Source of the DNA: Bryobacter sp.
Lineage (GTDB): Bacteria > Acidobacteriota > Terriglobia > Bryobacterales > Bryobacteraceae
Assembly (NCBI GenBank): GCA_022843605.1
Contig: JALHNI010000064.1
Coordinates: forward strand, 1 to 36,037
Direction: 5' to 3'
DNA length: 36,037 bases
Position numbers and translations under genes: made by a program. Below the pieces are notes generated by a model. The model ran no database searches. It saw nothing but the letters and a program-made list of their open reading frames with translations, and had not been told where the DNA came from. Shown in pieces: positions 17,044-27,100 of the stretch. Numbering within the stretch: the stretch's first letter is position 1; each line of letters begins with the position of its first letter.

Positions 17044-18459
17044 CTAGATCTTTGGCCGGCGTTTGTGCCAGTCTGTACGCTCCTGAAAGGCCTTGCCGAT
17101 GGCCAGAATCAGGTTTTCGTTGAAGGCCCGCGAGACGAGTTGCAGAGCGACCGGCAGTTCGCCGGCGAAGCCGCAGGGCAAGGATAACGCTGGGACGCCA
17201 GCGAGGTTGCCGGCCGGGATGATGCCGCTGAAGCCGCGATCGGCGGGCGACGACCGGCTCGGGGCGCGATCGAGCGGCTCAGAGATTCGCGAGGCCGGCC
17301 CCGTGCGTGAGGTCGTCAGGATCGCGTCGTACTGCGCGAAGAATTCGTTGAAGGCTTGGCGGATCAGGCTGCGGATGCGCATGGCCTTGAGATAGTCGGT
17401 GGCCGGAATGTCGAGCGACGCCTTCAAGCCCGCAATCTGCTTTTTGTCGGCGAGTTCGTCCACTTTGCCGCCGCGGATGAGTTCTTCGAAGATCGAAGCC
17501 GATTCGGCGCCGATGACGGGCCCGATTACGGCACCGTAAGGGAAGTCTGGAATCTTGGCTTCCACGAGTTTCACGCCGAGGCCGCGCATCACTTCCAGCG
17601 CCGTCTGGAATGCGGGTTTGGCGGCGGGATCTGCCCAGCCATCGAAGTCAACTGGTGCGTAGGCCACCGTCATCTCATTCAACGGACGCGCAAATTGCGG
17701 GGCGTAATAGAAGCTTTTGCCGGCCGAGCCTGGGTCTTTACTGTCCCCGCCGGCGATGGTCTGAAGGACATAGCCGCAATCCTCGACGGAACGGCAAAGG
17801 GGTCCGACTTTGTCCAATGTCCAACTGAGGGCCATGGCACCGTAGCGCGAGACGAGTCCGTAGGTGGGGCGGAGTCCGGTGACGCCGCAGAATGCGGCGG
17901 GAGTCAGAATCGAACCGCTGGTTTCGGAACCCAGGGCGAAGGGCACCAGTCCGGCGGCGACGGCCGAGCCGGAACCCGACGAGGAGCCGCCGCTCCAATG
18001 AGAGCGGCTCCAGGGATTGAGGCCGGGCCCGGAGACGGAAGCGGCCGGGAAACGGTAACCGCCGCCGCCCGCAAGTTCCACCATGGCCAGTTTCGACGTC
18101 AGGACGGCACCGGAGCCAGCCAGTTTCTTGATGACGGTGGCGTCATGGTCAAAGACTTGGCCGGCGTAAGGCCGCGCGCCCCATCCGGTAGGTTGGCCTT
18201 TGGCCGAGAGCAGGTCCTTGGCTCCGTAGGGGATACCCTGGAGCATGCCGCGAAAGCGTTCGCGTTTCAAATCGCCGTCCACTTCCTTGGCTTTGTCGAT
18301 TGCCGCTTCCTTCATCAGCAGGGCGACAGCGTTATAGCGGGGGCCGAGTTTCTCCAGGCGATCGAGATAGGCGCGTGTCAGTTCCTGGCACGAGAATTCT
18401 TTGCGCCGCAGCCGGGCGTTGAGGTCGGTAATCGGCGCGAAGAAGATATCGTCGGTCAC
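17044..18459 (-). CDS. Amidase-signature family hydrolase (GatA-like fold)
   Basis: The 471-residue protein has the complete amidase signature: catalytic Lys81 in PYGAKDLL, the glycine/serine loop GGSSSGSGSAVAAG (157-170) with the cis-Ser, and the nucleophile Ser183 in SETSGSI. These enzymes hydrolyse C-N amide bonds by a Ser-cisSer-Lys triad. Length is normal for the family. No GatB or GatC lies nearby, so a role as the tRNA-amidotransferase subunit is unlikely and the substrate is unknown. Its ATG overlaps the stop of the upstream small Tat-signal gene by four bases, implying translational coupling. glpD follows 15 bases downstream. Confidence 0.92.
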   Translation of the reverse strand: MTDDIFFAPITDLNARLRRKEFSCQELTRAYLDRLEKLGPRYNAVALLMKEAAIDKAKEVDGDLKRERFRGMLQGIPYGAKDLLSAKGQPTGWGARPYAGQVFDHDATVIKKLAGSGAVLTSKLAMVELAGGGGYRFPAASVSGPGLNPWSRSHWSGGSSSGSGSAVAAGLVPFALGSETSGSILTPAAFCGVTGLRPTYGLVSRYGAMALSWTLDKVGPLCRSVEDCGYVLQTIAGGDSKDPGSAGKSFYYAPQFARPLNEMTVAYAPVDFDGWADPAAKPAFQTALEVMRGLGVKLVEAKIPDFPYGAVIGPVIGAESASIFEELIRGGKVDELADKKQIAGLKASLDIPATDYLKAMRIRSLIRQAFNEFFAQYDAILTTSRTGPASRISEPLDRAPSRSSPADRGFSGIIPAGNLAGVPALSLPCGFAGELPVALQLVSRAFNENLILAIGKAFQERTDWHKRRPKI

Positions 18460-18650
18460 GGTTTAAAGGCGAAAGCCGGCTCCACACTGATGTCGATCTT
18501 GAACTGCGAAAGGCGGCTGGAGTTGGCCTGGATCTGGTTCATGGCGAGGGCGGCCAAGTCTTCCGGGGCGGCCGGAGCGGGTGCCTGAGCGGCCAACAGC
18601 GCTGGACCAGTGAACAAAGCCGCGAATTTCCGCCGGGAAGGTTGGGACAT
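18456..18650 (-). CDS. Small Tat-signal protein coupled to amidase
   Basis: The 64-residue product begins MSQPSRRKFAALFTGPALLA, a twin-arginine signal (S-R-R-K-F) with a short hydrophobic core and an AQA cleavage site near residue 22. The mature part is about 42 residues: Ala-rich, then a polar segment ending PAFAFKP. It resembles small proteins I associate with amidases in Acidobacteriota, but I cannot name a family. The stop overlaps the amidase start (ATGA), so the two are probably made together. It could escort or anchor the amidase in the periplasm, or it could be a signal domain that split off from it; both are inference. Confidence 0.7.
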   Translation of the reverse strand: MSQPSRRKFAALFTGPALLAAQAPAPAAPEDLAALAMNQIQANSSRLSQFKIDISVEPAFAFKP

Positions 18651-18687
18651 CTACCCGATAGTTTACGACGTTCTGGCGGCCAGTCCG

Positions 18688-18693
18688 TAGAAT
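18688..18693 (+). promoter_or_regulatory. -10 box giving a probable leaderless transcript
   Basis: TAGAAT (18688-18693) lies six bases before the ATG at 18700 in a 49-base divergent gap. A start of transcription at or next to the ATG would make the mRNA leaderless, which fits the absence of a ribosome binding site. No good -35 is seen at 17 bases; TTTACG at 18662 is too distant for a strong match. Confidence 0.35.
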
Positions 18694-18699
18694 AGGGAT

Positions 18700-20301
18700 A
18701 TGCGGCACCTCAGTTCGCTGCTCTTCGTTGCTACCGCCTGTGCTTTTCAGGCGCCACCGCCCGAGACGGGCACGATTGAAGGTCGCGTTGTCGACTCAGT
18801 AACGGGCGAAGCCATTCGCAAGGCTACGGTGACGCTAATGCCGCGTCCCGCAGCGAATCGCGCCCAGGCCGCCAACCGTGCGATGAACCCGGGCATGATG
18901 CCGCCACAGGAGTCGGGGTTCATTACCGACGCGAATGGTGTTTTTCGCGCCACCGTGGCGCCGGGAACGTACTACCCACGCGCGGAGCGAAATGGTTACG
19001 TGGCTGTGACGGGACGTACTGATGAGGTCGCCGTGGGGAAGGGCGAAACCACGAAGGGCGTCACCATCAAGCTGAATCAGCATGGAGTGATTAGCGGCCG
19101 GGTGCTGGATGAGGACGGTGAACCGATGGCGCGCGTCAATGTCCTGTGCCTGAAGTGGATGCAGGCCAATGGCCAGCGGATGCTGTCGCCGCTCGGCAAT
19201 TCTTTGACCAATGACCTCGGCGAATATCGGCTTTTCGGGTTGACGCCGGGCCGCTGCATTGTCTCCGCGCAGCCGGTAACTTACGCCATGCCCCGCGCCC
19301 GCACGCGCCAGACTTACACGACCATCTACTTTCCGGGCGTAACGGAGATGTCCGCGGCCCAGCCGATTGACGTAACTCCGGGGTCGACGAGGCAGGGCGT
19401 GGACCTCCCCTTGCGCAAAGTCAGCGTGGTCTCCGTAAGCGGCAAAATCGGGGGACTGCCGTCGGTGGGCGAAGGCGACCGTCGCGTACCCGGCCGGATG
19501 ATGAATGTGATGGCGCAGTTGGTGCCCCGCAGTGCCGGTGCCCGAATGGGCATGATGCAGCACTCGGCGCCCGTAAACGCGCAGGGTGATTTCGACTTCC
19601 AAAGCGTTCCGTCGGGCTCCTACATCCTGATCGCCAACGCCTTCAACAACCAGGACCGGCGCAGCGGACGGCTCAACCTTGAGGTTGGCGAGCGGGAGGT
19701 TACGGGTTTGTCTTTGAACCTGGAGCCGGCCATCACCCTGAATGCCCAAGTGACGGCTGAGGATGCTCCGAACCTGACGACAATGAGCGTGACTATGGTC
19801 TCTGCTACCAGTCCCATGTTCGGGGGGACGGTCGGCCGTACTGACGCGCAGGGGCGAATGGTGTTTATGAACCTGGAAAAGGATGTCTACCGGATGCAGG
19901 TGAACGGGCTTCCGGCCGGCTACTACATCAAGTCGGTGCAGTTGGGGAGTACGGATGCGAAGGAGTCTTTGGACCTGTCGGCCGGAGCGGCCGACGTCTT
20001 GGCGATCGCGTTGGAGAAGGGCACCGCGGAATTGACAGGGCTGGTGAAAGCGCAGGACCGGCCAGCGGCGAATGCCCAGGTGCTGATCCTCAACGCCCGG
20101 AATGAAACGGTTCGCAGCGCCTTCACCGACGCCCTGGGCCACTACTCTGTCACCGAACTGGCCCCCGGCGACTATCGCGTGCTGGCTCTGGGCAGCCAGG
20201 AGCTGAATGAACCGGATACCGTGGACCGGCTCGCCCCCAACGCCGTGAAGGTGACCCTCGCCCGTTCCGCCCGCGAGACGCGCGAACTGGAAGTGCGCTA
20301 A
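18700..20301 (+). CDS. Secreted carboxypeptidase-regulatory-like repeat protein
   Basis: The 533-residue protein starts MRHLSSLLFVATACAFQAPP, a signal peptide. At least three beta-sandwich repeats of the carboxypeptidase-regulatory type follow: GTIEGRVVDSVTGEAIRKATVTL (24-46), GVISGRVLDEDGEPMARVNVL (129-149), and a last copy beginning AELTGLVKAQDRPAANAQVLIL and ending GHYSVTELAPGDYRVLAL (about 446-500). Such proteins are very common in Solibacter-type genomes and are thought to bind or scaffold at the cell surface; no catalytic residues are seen. It converges on groEL and shares a terminator with it. Confidence 0.9.
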   Translation: MRHLSSLLFVATACAFQAPPPETGTIEGRVVDSVTGEAIRKATVTLMPRPAANRAQAANRAMNPGMMPPQESGFITDANGVFRATVAPGTYYPRAERNGYVAVTGRTDEVAVGKGETTKGVTIKLNQHGVISGRVLDEDGEPMARVNVLCLKWMQANGQRMLSPLGNSLTNDLGEYRLFGLTPGRCIVSAQPVTYAMPRARTRQTYTTIYFPGVTEMSAAQPIDVTPGSTRQGVDLPLRKVSVVSVSGKIGGLPSVGEGDRRVPGRMMNVMAQLVPRSAGARMGMMQHSAPVNAQGDFDFQSVPSGSYILIANAFNNQDRRSGRLNLEVGEREVTGLSLNLEPAITLNAQVTAEDAPNLTTMSVTMVSATSPMFGGTVGRTDAQGRMVFMNLEKDVYRMQVNGLPAGYYIKSVQLGSTDAKESLDLSAGAADVLAIALEKGTAELTGLVKAQDRPAANAQVLILNARNETVRSAFTDALGHYSVTELAPGDYRVLALGSQELNEPDTVDRLAPNAVKVTLARSARETRELEVR

Positions 20302-20342
20302 AAGCGCGCGAGGCTCCGTTGATTGGAGAGCCGTAAAAGACA

Positions 20343-20378
20343 AAACCCGCCGGAAGCCCGAAGGCGTCCGGCGGGTTT
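20343..20378. terminator. Bidirectional intrinsic terminator between convergent genes
   Basis: AAACCCGCCGGA (20343-20354) pairs perfectly with TCCGGCGGGTTT (20367-20378), loop 12 bases. The stem is G/C-rich in the middle and ends in A-run on one side and T-run on the other, so it can stop transcription from both the upstream repeat protein and groEL. Confidence 0.88.
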
Positions 20379-20402
20379 GTTTCGCTTGAGGCGAGGAGTG
20401 GG

Positions 20403-22058
<1,656 letters not shown>

Positions 22059-22068
22059 CTAGATTCTG

Positions 22069-22362
22069 TTACTTAGTGAAAACGCCAAGGACTTCGTCCT
22101 CGCGCATGATCAGGAAGTCGTCGCCCAGGCTGGCCACTTCGCTGCCCGAGTACTTGCCAAAGAGCACGATGTCGCCGACTTTGACGTCGAGTTCGGCAAC
22201 CTTGCCATCTTCCAGGCGCTTGCCCTTGCCGGCAGCTACCACTTCACCCTTCTGGGGCTTTTCTTTGGCCGAATCCGGGATGTAGATGCCACTCGCGGTT
22301 TTGTCGGTGGAATCGTCAAGCCGTTTCACTACAATACGGTCATAAAGCGGACGAATGTTCAT
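22069..22362 (-). CDS. groES: Co-chaperonin GroES (10 kDa)
   Basis: The 97-residue protein starts [16 protein letters not shown] and contains the mobile loop [18 protein letters not shown], the GEVVAAGKG strand, [12 protein letters not shown] and the end VLGVFTK. It caps the GroEL ring as a heptamer. The ATG at 22362 is set by GGAGG five bases upstream; an open frame runs further upstream to 22518, but it would cross the promoter and is not used. It precedes groEL by 25 bases. Confidence 0.98.
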   Translation of the reverse strand: MNIRPLYDRIVVKRLDDSTDKTASGIYIPDSAKEKPQKGEVVAAGKGKRLEDGKVAELDVKVGDIVLFGKYSGSEVASLGDDFLIMREDEVLGVFTK

Positions 22363-22462
22363 GGATACCTCCAAACGAACGTAGTTGGGAATATTTCTTA
22401 TGCGGATTTCAGCAGGCTCAGCAGCCGCGAACTTCCGAGAAGAGATGACTACGCTCACATTT

Positions 22463-22489
22463 TTAGCACAAGACGCCGGAGAGTGACAA
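22463..22489 (-). promoter_or_regulatory. CIRCE-like HrcA operator overlapping the groES promoter
   Basis: On the + strand TTAGCACAA (22463-22471), nine bases, then GAGTGACAA (22481-22489). The CIRCE consensus is TTAGCACTC-N9-GAGTGCTAA, so each half keeps 7 of 9 bases and the spacer is exactly nine. On the reverse strand TTGTCA (22489-22484) and TAAAAA are 18 bases apart and could be -35 and -10, so HrcA binding would block the promoter. About 100 bases of leader would precede groES. The dyad is degenerate, which lowers certainty. Confidence 0.6.
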
Positions 22490-22680
22490 GACTTTTTTGT
22501 AAACGCATTTGTTTCCAATGAGTTACTTTTGTGAAAACACCTCCTTCTGTTGAGCTTTTCGAGTCGTATTCTGCCACACTTTGAATCCCCGCTGTCGAAA
22601 CTAGCAATCTAAAGCGATGGGTGCTGGACGGGTCATACGGGCACCGCATTCAGCCTGATCTAGCAAAGGCTCAAGCTGGT

Positions 22681-22930
22681 TCGCCTGCTGTTGCTAACCA
22701 ACCGCTGCTCATTCTCAAGGCCGCTCACGTCTTCGATGGTGCGGGTTAAAGGCAATCGCATTGAGTCAGCCGGCCTTCGGTCGATCGCGCTGGCGCCAAG
22801 TCCTTGATCTTGGCAACATTACCCGACATTACCCGGCGTCGGCCGCCGGGAGGGTCTTGCAGAGGGAAATTGGCTTGATGAAGTCCGGCAAGCTGGCCGA
22901 CCAAAGGCAATCGGAATCACTTCCCGTAGC
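22681..22930 (+). pseudogene. Degraded amidohydrolase fragment with internal deletion
   Basis: Pieces of a metal-dependent amidohydrolase appear in three frames. At 22693: ANQPLLILKAAHVFDGAG then a stop. At 22751: GNRIESAG. At 22793: VLDLGNIT. These are the N-terminal beta-sandwich of the family (LIKAARVFDG...GNRIESVG...VIDLG.ATLLPGLID). It then jumps to AAGRVLQREIGLMKSGKLAD, the family's C-terminal phrase (EIGSLEPGKYADL). The whole metal-binding barrel, about 300 residues, is missing. A 10-base tandem duplication lies at the junction. It is clearly dead; the short open frame 22761-22988 here is only a part of it. Confidence 0.7.
22816..22835 (+). repeat. 10-base tandem duplication in the amidohydrolase pseudogene
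   Basis: ACATTACCCG occurs twice head to tail (22816-22825 and 22826-22835), immediately after the VLDLGNIT coding stretch and at the point where the middle of the gene is lost. A 10-base insertion shifts the frame. Confidence 0.85.
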
Positions 22931-22978
22931 TGAAACAGATTATTGCGAGGGCGGCTCGTCGCCACTAGACTTCGAGAG

Positions 22979-23581
22979 ATGGACATGAAGCCCATGTTTC
23001 TGCCCGATGTCGAAGCTCACACCGAGCCCAGCCCTTACCTGCACGCGATCCAAACCCTAAAGGCGGCCGGCAAGGAGTATCCGCAGATCTGGCACCTTTT
23101 CGCTTTTAAACCCGCCGCGACCGAGCATCTGGCCCGGTTCACGCAAGAAATCATGCGTGAACCGGCTCCCCTTTCGCCAGGAATTCGTGAGTTGATTGCC
23201 GCTTACACCTCGGTGCGCAATCACTGCCCTTTTTGAACGAATTCGCACGCCGCGGTCGCGGCGGAATTGTTAAACGATGAAGCGCTCGTCCGCGGCGTCT
23301 GCGAAGACCTCGAGTCCTCTACGCTGCCCCCGGCCGAGAAGGAACTCTTTCGTTTCATCGACAAGGTAAACCACGACTCGCACCACATCACGGTTGACGA
23401 CATGCAGCCGCTGTACGCCGCCGGATTCAACGACGAACAGATCTACTACGCCGTCACCGTCTGCGCCCTGTTCAATTTCTACAATCGCTGGATCGATGCT
23501 ACCGGTGTCCCCGCCCTCTCCGAAGCCGCTCATCGCGAAGGCGGCAAACGCAGCGCGGCGATCGGCTACGTCCGGAAGTAG
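22979..23581 (+). CDS. AhpD-like peroxidase-related selenoprotein (TGA = selenocysteine, CxxU)
   Basis: Two frames in phase are split by a single TGA at 23234-23236. The upstream part ends ELIAAYTSVRNHCPF and the downstream part begins TNSHAAVAAELL. In AhpD/carboxymuconolactone-decarboxylase-like proteins this place is the redox motif CxxCxxxH, so the TGA sits exactly at the second Cys, giving Cys83-Pro-Phe-Sec86 and His90. A bacterial SECIS-like hairpin follows. The full product is 200 residues, normal for the family, and the downstream half ends cleanly (SAAIGYVRK). These enzymes reduce peroxides or act as thiol-disulfide oxidoreductases. The ATG at 22979 is chosen, with 22985 an alternative; ribosome binding is weak. 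A simple nonsense mutation is the competing reading, but the hairpin argues against it. SelA/B/C/D are not in view. Confidence 0.85.
23234..23263 (+). promoter_or_regulatory. Bacterial SECIS element (UGA plus hairpin)
   Basis: The TGA (23234-23236) is followed by 11 bases, then a perfect 6-base-pair stem CGCCGC / GCGGCG (23248-23253, 23258-23263) closing the loop GGTC (23254-23257). The loop starts 18 bases after the TGA. The E. coli fdhF SECIS likewise presents a GGUC apical loop at almost the same distance for SelB. The hairpin lies inside the coding frame (HAAVAAE), as bacterial SECIS elements do. Confidence 0.82.
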
Positions 23582-23584
23582 AAG

Positions 23585-24130
23585 CTAGCGCCAGTTCTTG
23601 TCATCGAACCGGCCCATGTCCACATCGTCCGGCAGCACCCCCAGGGTGATGATGGCGAAGGTGAAAGCCTTGGTCCGGGGCTCCAGATGGCCGCCGAAGG
23701 CCTTGTCCGGATCGGCCATCGTGAAGTGTGCGTGGATCTTGCCCTTCAAAACAAAACCGCTCACATTGATGATGTCGGCGCTCTCGGTCGGGTCCTCCAG
23801 GTACGTGTTCTTCGACGGGAAGCTGCGATTGCTCACCACATGGTAGTGAGCGCTCATCACACTGCCGACGCCATTCAGAATCACCGCATTTTTGATCTTC
23901 TGTTCCTGAACCTGCTTCTCCAATCCGGCCAGAATATCGGCCTGATGCTTGAAGCGGACGATCACCACGCGGTCAATCTTCGCCGACACCGACACGGAGT
24001 CCGGCACCGTTGTGCTGAGGCCTTTCGCATCTTCCGCCGGAGTGGTTGTCCGAGTAACTTCGGTCTTCTTCAACTGGCACCAACCAGCCGTTACACTCAA
24101 CAAAACAATTAAGAAACCTTGAAGAATCAT
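23585..24130 (-). CDS. Exported PPC/DUF296-domain protein
   Basis: The 181-residue reading starts at the ATG at 24130 and gives the signal peptide MILQGFLIVLLSVTAGWCQ. A GTG at 24148 would add six residues. Residues 50-180 form a PPC (plant and prokaryote conserved, DUF296) domain: RVVIVRFKHQADILAGLEKQ, NAVILNGVGSVMSAHYHV, GFVLKGKIHAHFTMADPDKAFGGHL and FAIITLGVL. The His-x-His and following Gly-Gly-His are the usual metal-site-like residues. In plants the domain accompanies AT-hooks; the bacterial single-domain function is unknown. An export signal is unusual for it. It ends four bases from the selenoprotein gene's stop (convergent) and is divergent from the TonB receptor. Confidence 0.88.
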   Translation of the reverse strand: MILQGFLIVLLSVTAGWCQLKKTEVTRTTTPAEDAKGLSTTVPDSVSVSAKIDRVVIVRFKHQADILAGLEKQVQEQKIKNAVILNGVGSVMSAHYHVVSNRSFPSKNTYLEDPTESADIINVSGFVLKGKIHAHFTMADPDKAFGGHLEPRTKAFTFAIITLGVLPDDVDMGRFDDKNWR

Positions 24131-24140
24131 CCCGACACAA

Positions 24141-24157
24141 TATCGCACTTTGTGATA
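24141..24157. promoter_or_regulatory. Inverted repeat in the divergent gap, possible operator
   Basis: TATCGCA (24141-24147), CTT, TGTGATA (24151-24157): arms match at six of seven positions. It lies in the 38-base gap between the divergent PPC and TonB-receptor starts, so one regulator could act on both. A -10-like GATAAA partly overlaps it, close to the receptor's ATG. No regulator gene is adjacent. Confidence 0.4.
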
Positions 24158-24168
24158 AATTGCTCACC

Positions 24169-27100
24169 ATGCCAAGTAAGCTTATGGTGGGCTGGATATT
24201 TTGTACGATCCTCGCCTTCGCTCAAACCAGCACCATTCAAGGTGTTCTGGTTGACCCCTCCGGTGCCGCAATCAAGGGCGCCAAAATCACCGCGACTGAC
24301 CAACTTAAAAACGTCATTGCCCGTGAAGTAACTACGGGGAACGACGGAAGTTTTCAGGTCGCCAATATCCTCCCCGGTCTCTATGACCTGAAGATCCAGA
24401 TGTCGGGCTTCAAAACACGCACCAGTACGGGTCTTCAACTCGATCAGAACCAGAACATGAATCTGGGTAACCTGACGCTTGAGATCGGCTCCACGACTGA
24501 CTCGGTGACCGTCGAAACCGAAGTGCCGCTGGTCGAAACCACCACTGCCAACAAGAGCTTCACGCTCACCAACAAACAAGTGACCGATCTGTCGCTGAAC
24601 GGCCGCGACTTCCAGTCGCTGATGCGCACCCTGCCCGGCGTCGTCTCGAACGACCGCACCGACTTCCGCCTCGCGTTCAACAACACCGACGCCTTCAACG
24701 TCAACGGTCTTCGTGGCTCGGCCAACAACGTCTTTCTAGACGGCGCGATCAATACCGACGTCGGCGCGAACGACGGCCAATACACGCAGGTTTCGCTGGA
24801 CGCTGTCGGCGAGTTCAAAGTGCAGACGTCCACCTTCAACGCCGAGTTCGGCCGCAACCCCGGCATCATGATCTCTGTGAACACGAAGTCCGGCGGCAAG
24901 AACTACCACGGAACCTTCTACGAGTTCCTGCGCAACAACGCCCTCGACGCACGCCAGCCTTTTGACCGTTCCGGCACCACCGCCAAGCTGCGCTTCAACC
25001 AGTTCGGCGCCAACTTCGGTGGCCCGCTGGCGCTGCCCAAGATTTCGTCGCTCAAAGAGCCCAAGCTTTTCTTCTTCTTCAATTACGAGAAGACGCTGGC
25101 CACCCGCCCCAGCGGCGGCAGCTTCGTTGACCTGCCCCACCCGGACCTTCTGGCTGGTGACCTCTCGCGCCTCTATCGCGCCGGCAACATCATCACTGCC
25201 GCCGGTGTCAACACCGGCTACCGCATCGGTCAGGTCTTTCAGCCCGGCACTCTCGTGCGCGAAGCCGGCGGCCGCATCATCGGCGGCACACCCTACCCCG
25301 GTAACATCGTTCCTCGTAGCGAATGGTCGCGCAATGCTCCGGCCTTCCTGAAGGTTATCGGCGGCGCGAACTATGCCGGCCTCTCCGGTACGCCGAACGT
25401 GCCGGAGACCGTGCGGTCCTTCTTCCAGGACACTTATCAGTTCAACAAGGAAGGTAAGGTGCTTCGCCTCGACTATACAATCTCCGACCGCGCCAATTTC
25501 TTCTTCCGTTGGGCCGATGACGCCAACCACGAAGAGCAAGGCCTTGGCATTTTCGCTTCCACCCCCTATCCCGTGTTTCCGCAGTTCCGTCGCAAACCCG
25601 GCAGTTCCTGGAGCTACAACCTGGTGAACGTCATTTCGCCCTCCACCACCAACGAGGCGATTTTCAGCTATAACCGGCTAACGCAGTTGGTCGACGTGCA
25701 GGAAGACGCGAACAAGGCGCTCTACGATCGCACTTCGCTGGGCTTCACCTTCCCCGAGTTCTTCCCCGAAGCGAACCTCCGTAGCCGCTTCCCCCGCTTC
25801 AACTGCGGCGTCGGCAGTTGCAACTATCCCGGCTTCGCCGCCGGTTGGCTCTCGGAAGCGAAGCAATTTACCTTCACTGACAACGTAACCAGGAACTTAG
25901 GGAAGCACACCCTAAAGTTCGGCGGCTTCTGGAACATGAACCTCAACGGCCAGCAGCCTAGTTGGATCGATGCCATGAACTTCAACTTCGGCGACTCGGC
26001 CGATAACCCGCTCTCCACCGGAAACACCTTCGCCAACATGCTGCTCGGCAATTACACCTCGGCCAATCAGTCGAATGGACGTTTTTACGGCTCCTTCCGC
26101 TTCTTCGGCATTGAAGCCTATGTACAGGACTCCTGGCGCGTCAATCGCAAGTTGACTCTCGAATACGGCATGCGCTGGGCCTACATGGGACCCACCTATA
26201 CCTACGGCAACCTGCTGCAGAACTACTTCGATCCGCGCGCCTACAAAGCTTCTGATGCTGTGCGCATCGATCAGGGCCCCGGCCTGACGATTGGTACCAT
26301 CGTTCCCAATTCCGGCAATCCCTTCAATGGCATGATCGAAGAGGGCAAGGGCGCCCTGCCGCTGGGCGGCGTTGAACACCGCTGGGGCAACTTCGGCCCG
26401 CGCTTCGGCTTCGCCTACGATCCCTTCGGCGATGGCAAAACATCCATCCGTGGTGGTGGCGGCGTCTTCTACGAACGAATTCGCCAGAATGCGAATAACT
26501 TTGACGGCCTCGGCAATCCGCCGCTCACCTTTCAGCCCACCGTCTACGCGGGCAAAGTGGACAACATCAACCAGGGCCTCATCGCCGGCGGGCGCCGTTC
26601 CCCCGTCGGTATCGTCGCCATCGACTCCAAAGGTCAGATTCCCACCATCTACTCCTGGAGCCTCGGGGTGCAGCGTGAACTCGGCCAGAAGACTTCTCTC
26701 GACCTCAGCTACATCGGCAACCGCGGCCGCTATCTCCAGTACCGCCGCGACCTCAACCAACTGCCGCTCGGCACCACGCTGCAACCCGGCGTGCTCAACT
26801 CCGTCAATGGTGTCTCGAACGCCTTGCGCCCCTACCTCGGCTACGCCGGAGTCAACTTCACCGAGTTCGGCTCCACGTCGAACTACAACGGGCTGCAGGC
26901 CCGCGTTAGCCGCCGCTTTGCCAAGAGCTTCACGGGCAATTTCAACTACACCTGGGCCAAGGCTCAGGGCGTGAACGAAGGCGATACCAATGCTCTGGCC
27001 TACACGTTCGACCGCAAGCGCGAATACGGCTTGCTGAACTTCGACCGGAAGCAGATCGTCACCATCGACTTCATCTACGAACTGCCGAACTTCGCCAAGT

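Noticed and set aside
22761..22988. 75-residue open frame as a separate gene
   Set aside because: Its content (VLDLGNIT, REIGLMKSGKLAD) is part of the broken amidohydrolase; it has no ribosome binding site.
23237..23581. Reading the AhpD-like gene as two genes or as a plain nonsense pseudogene
   Set aside because: The TGA replaces exactly the catalytic Cys, both flanks are intact, and a SECIS-type hairpin stands at the right distance.
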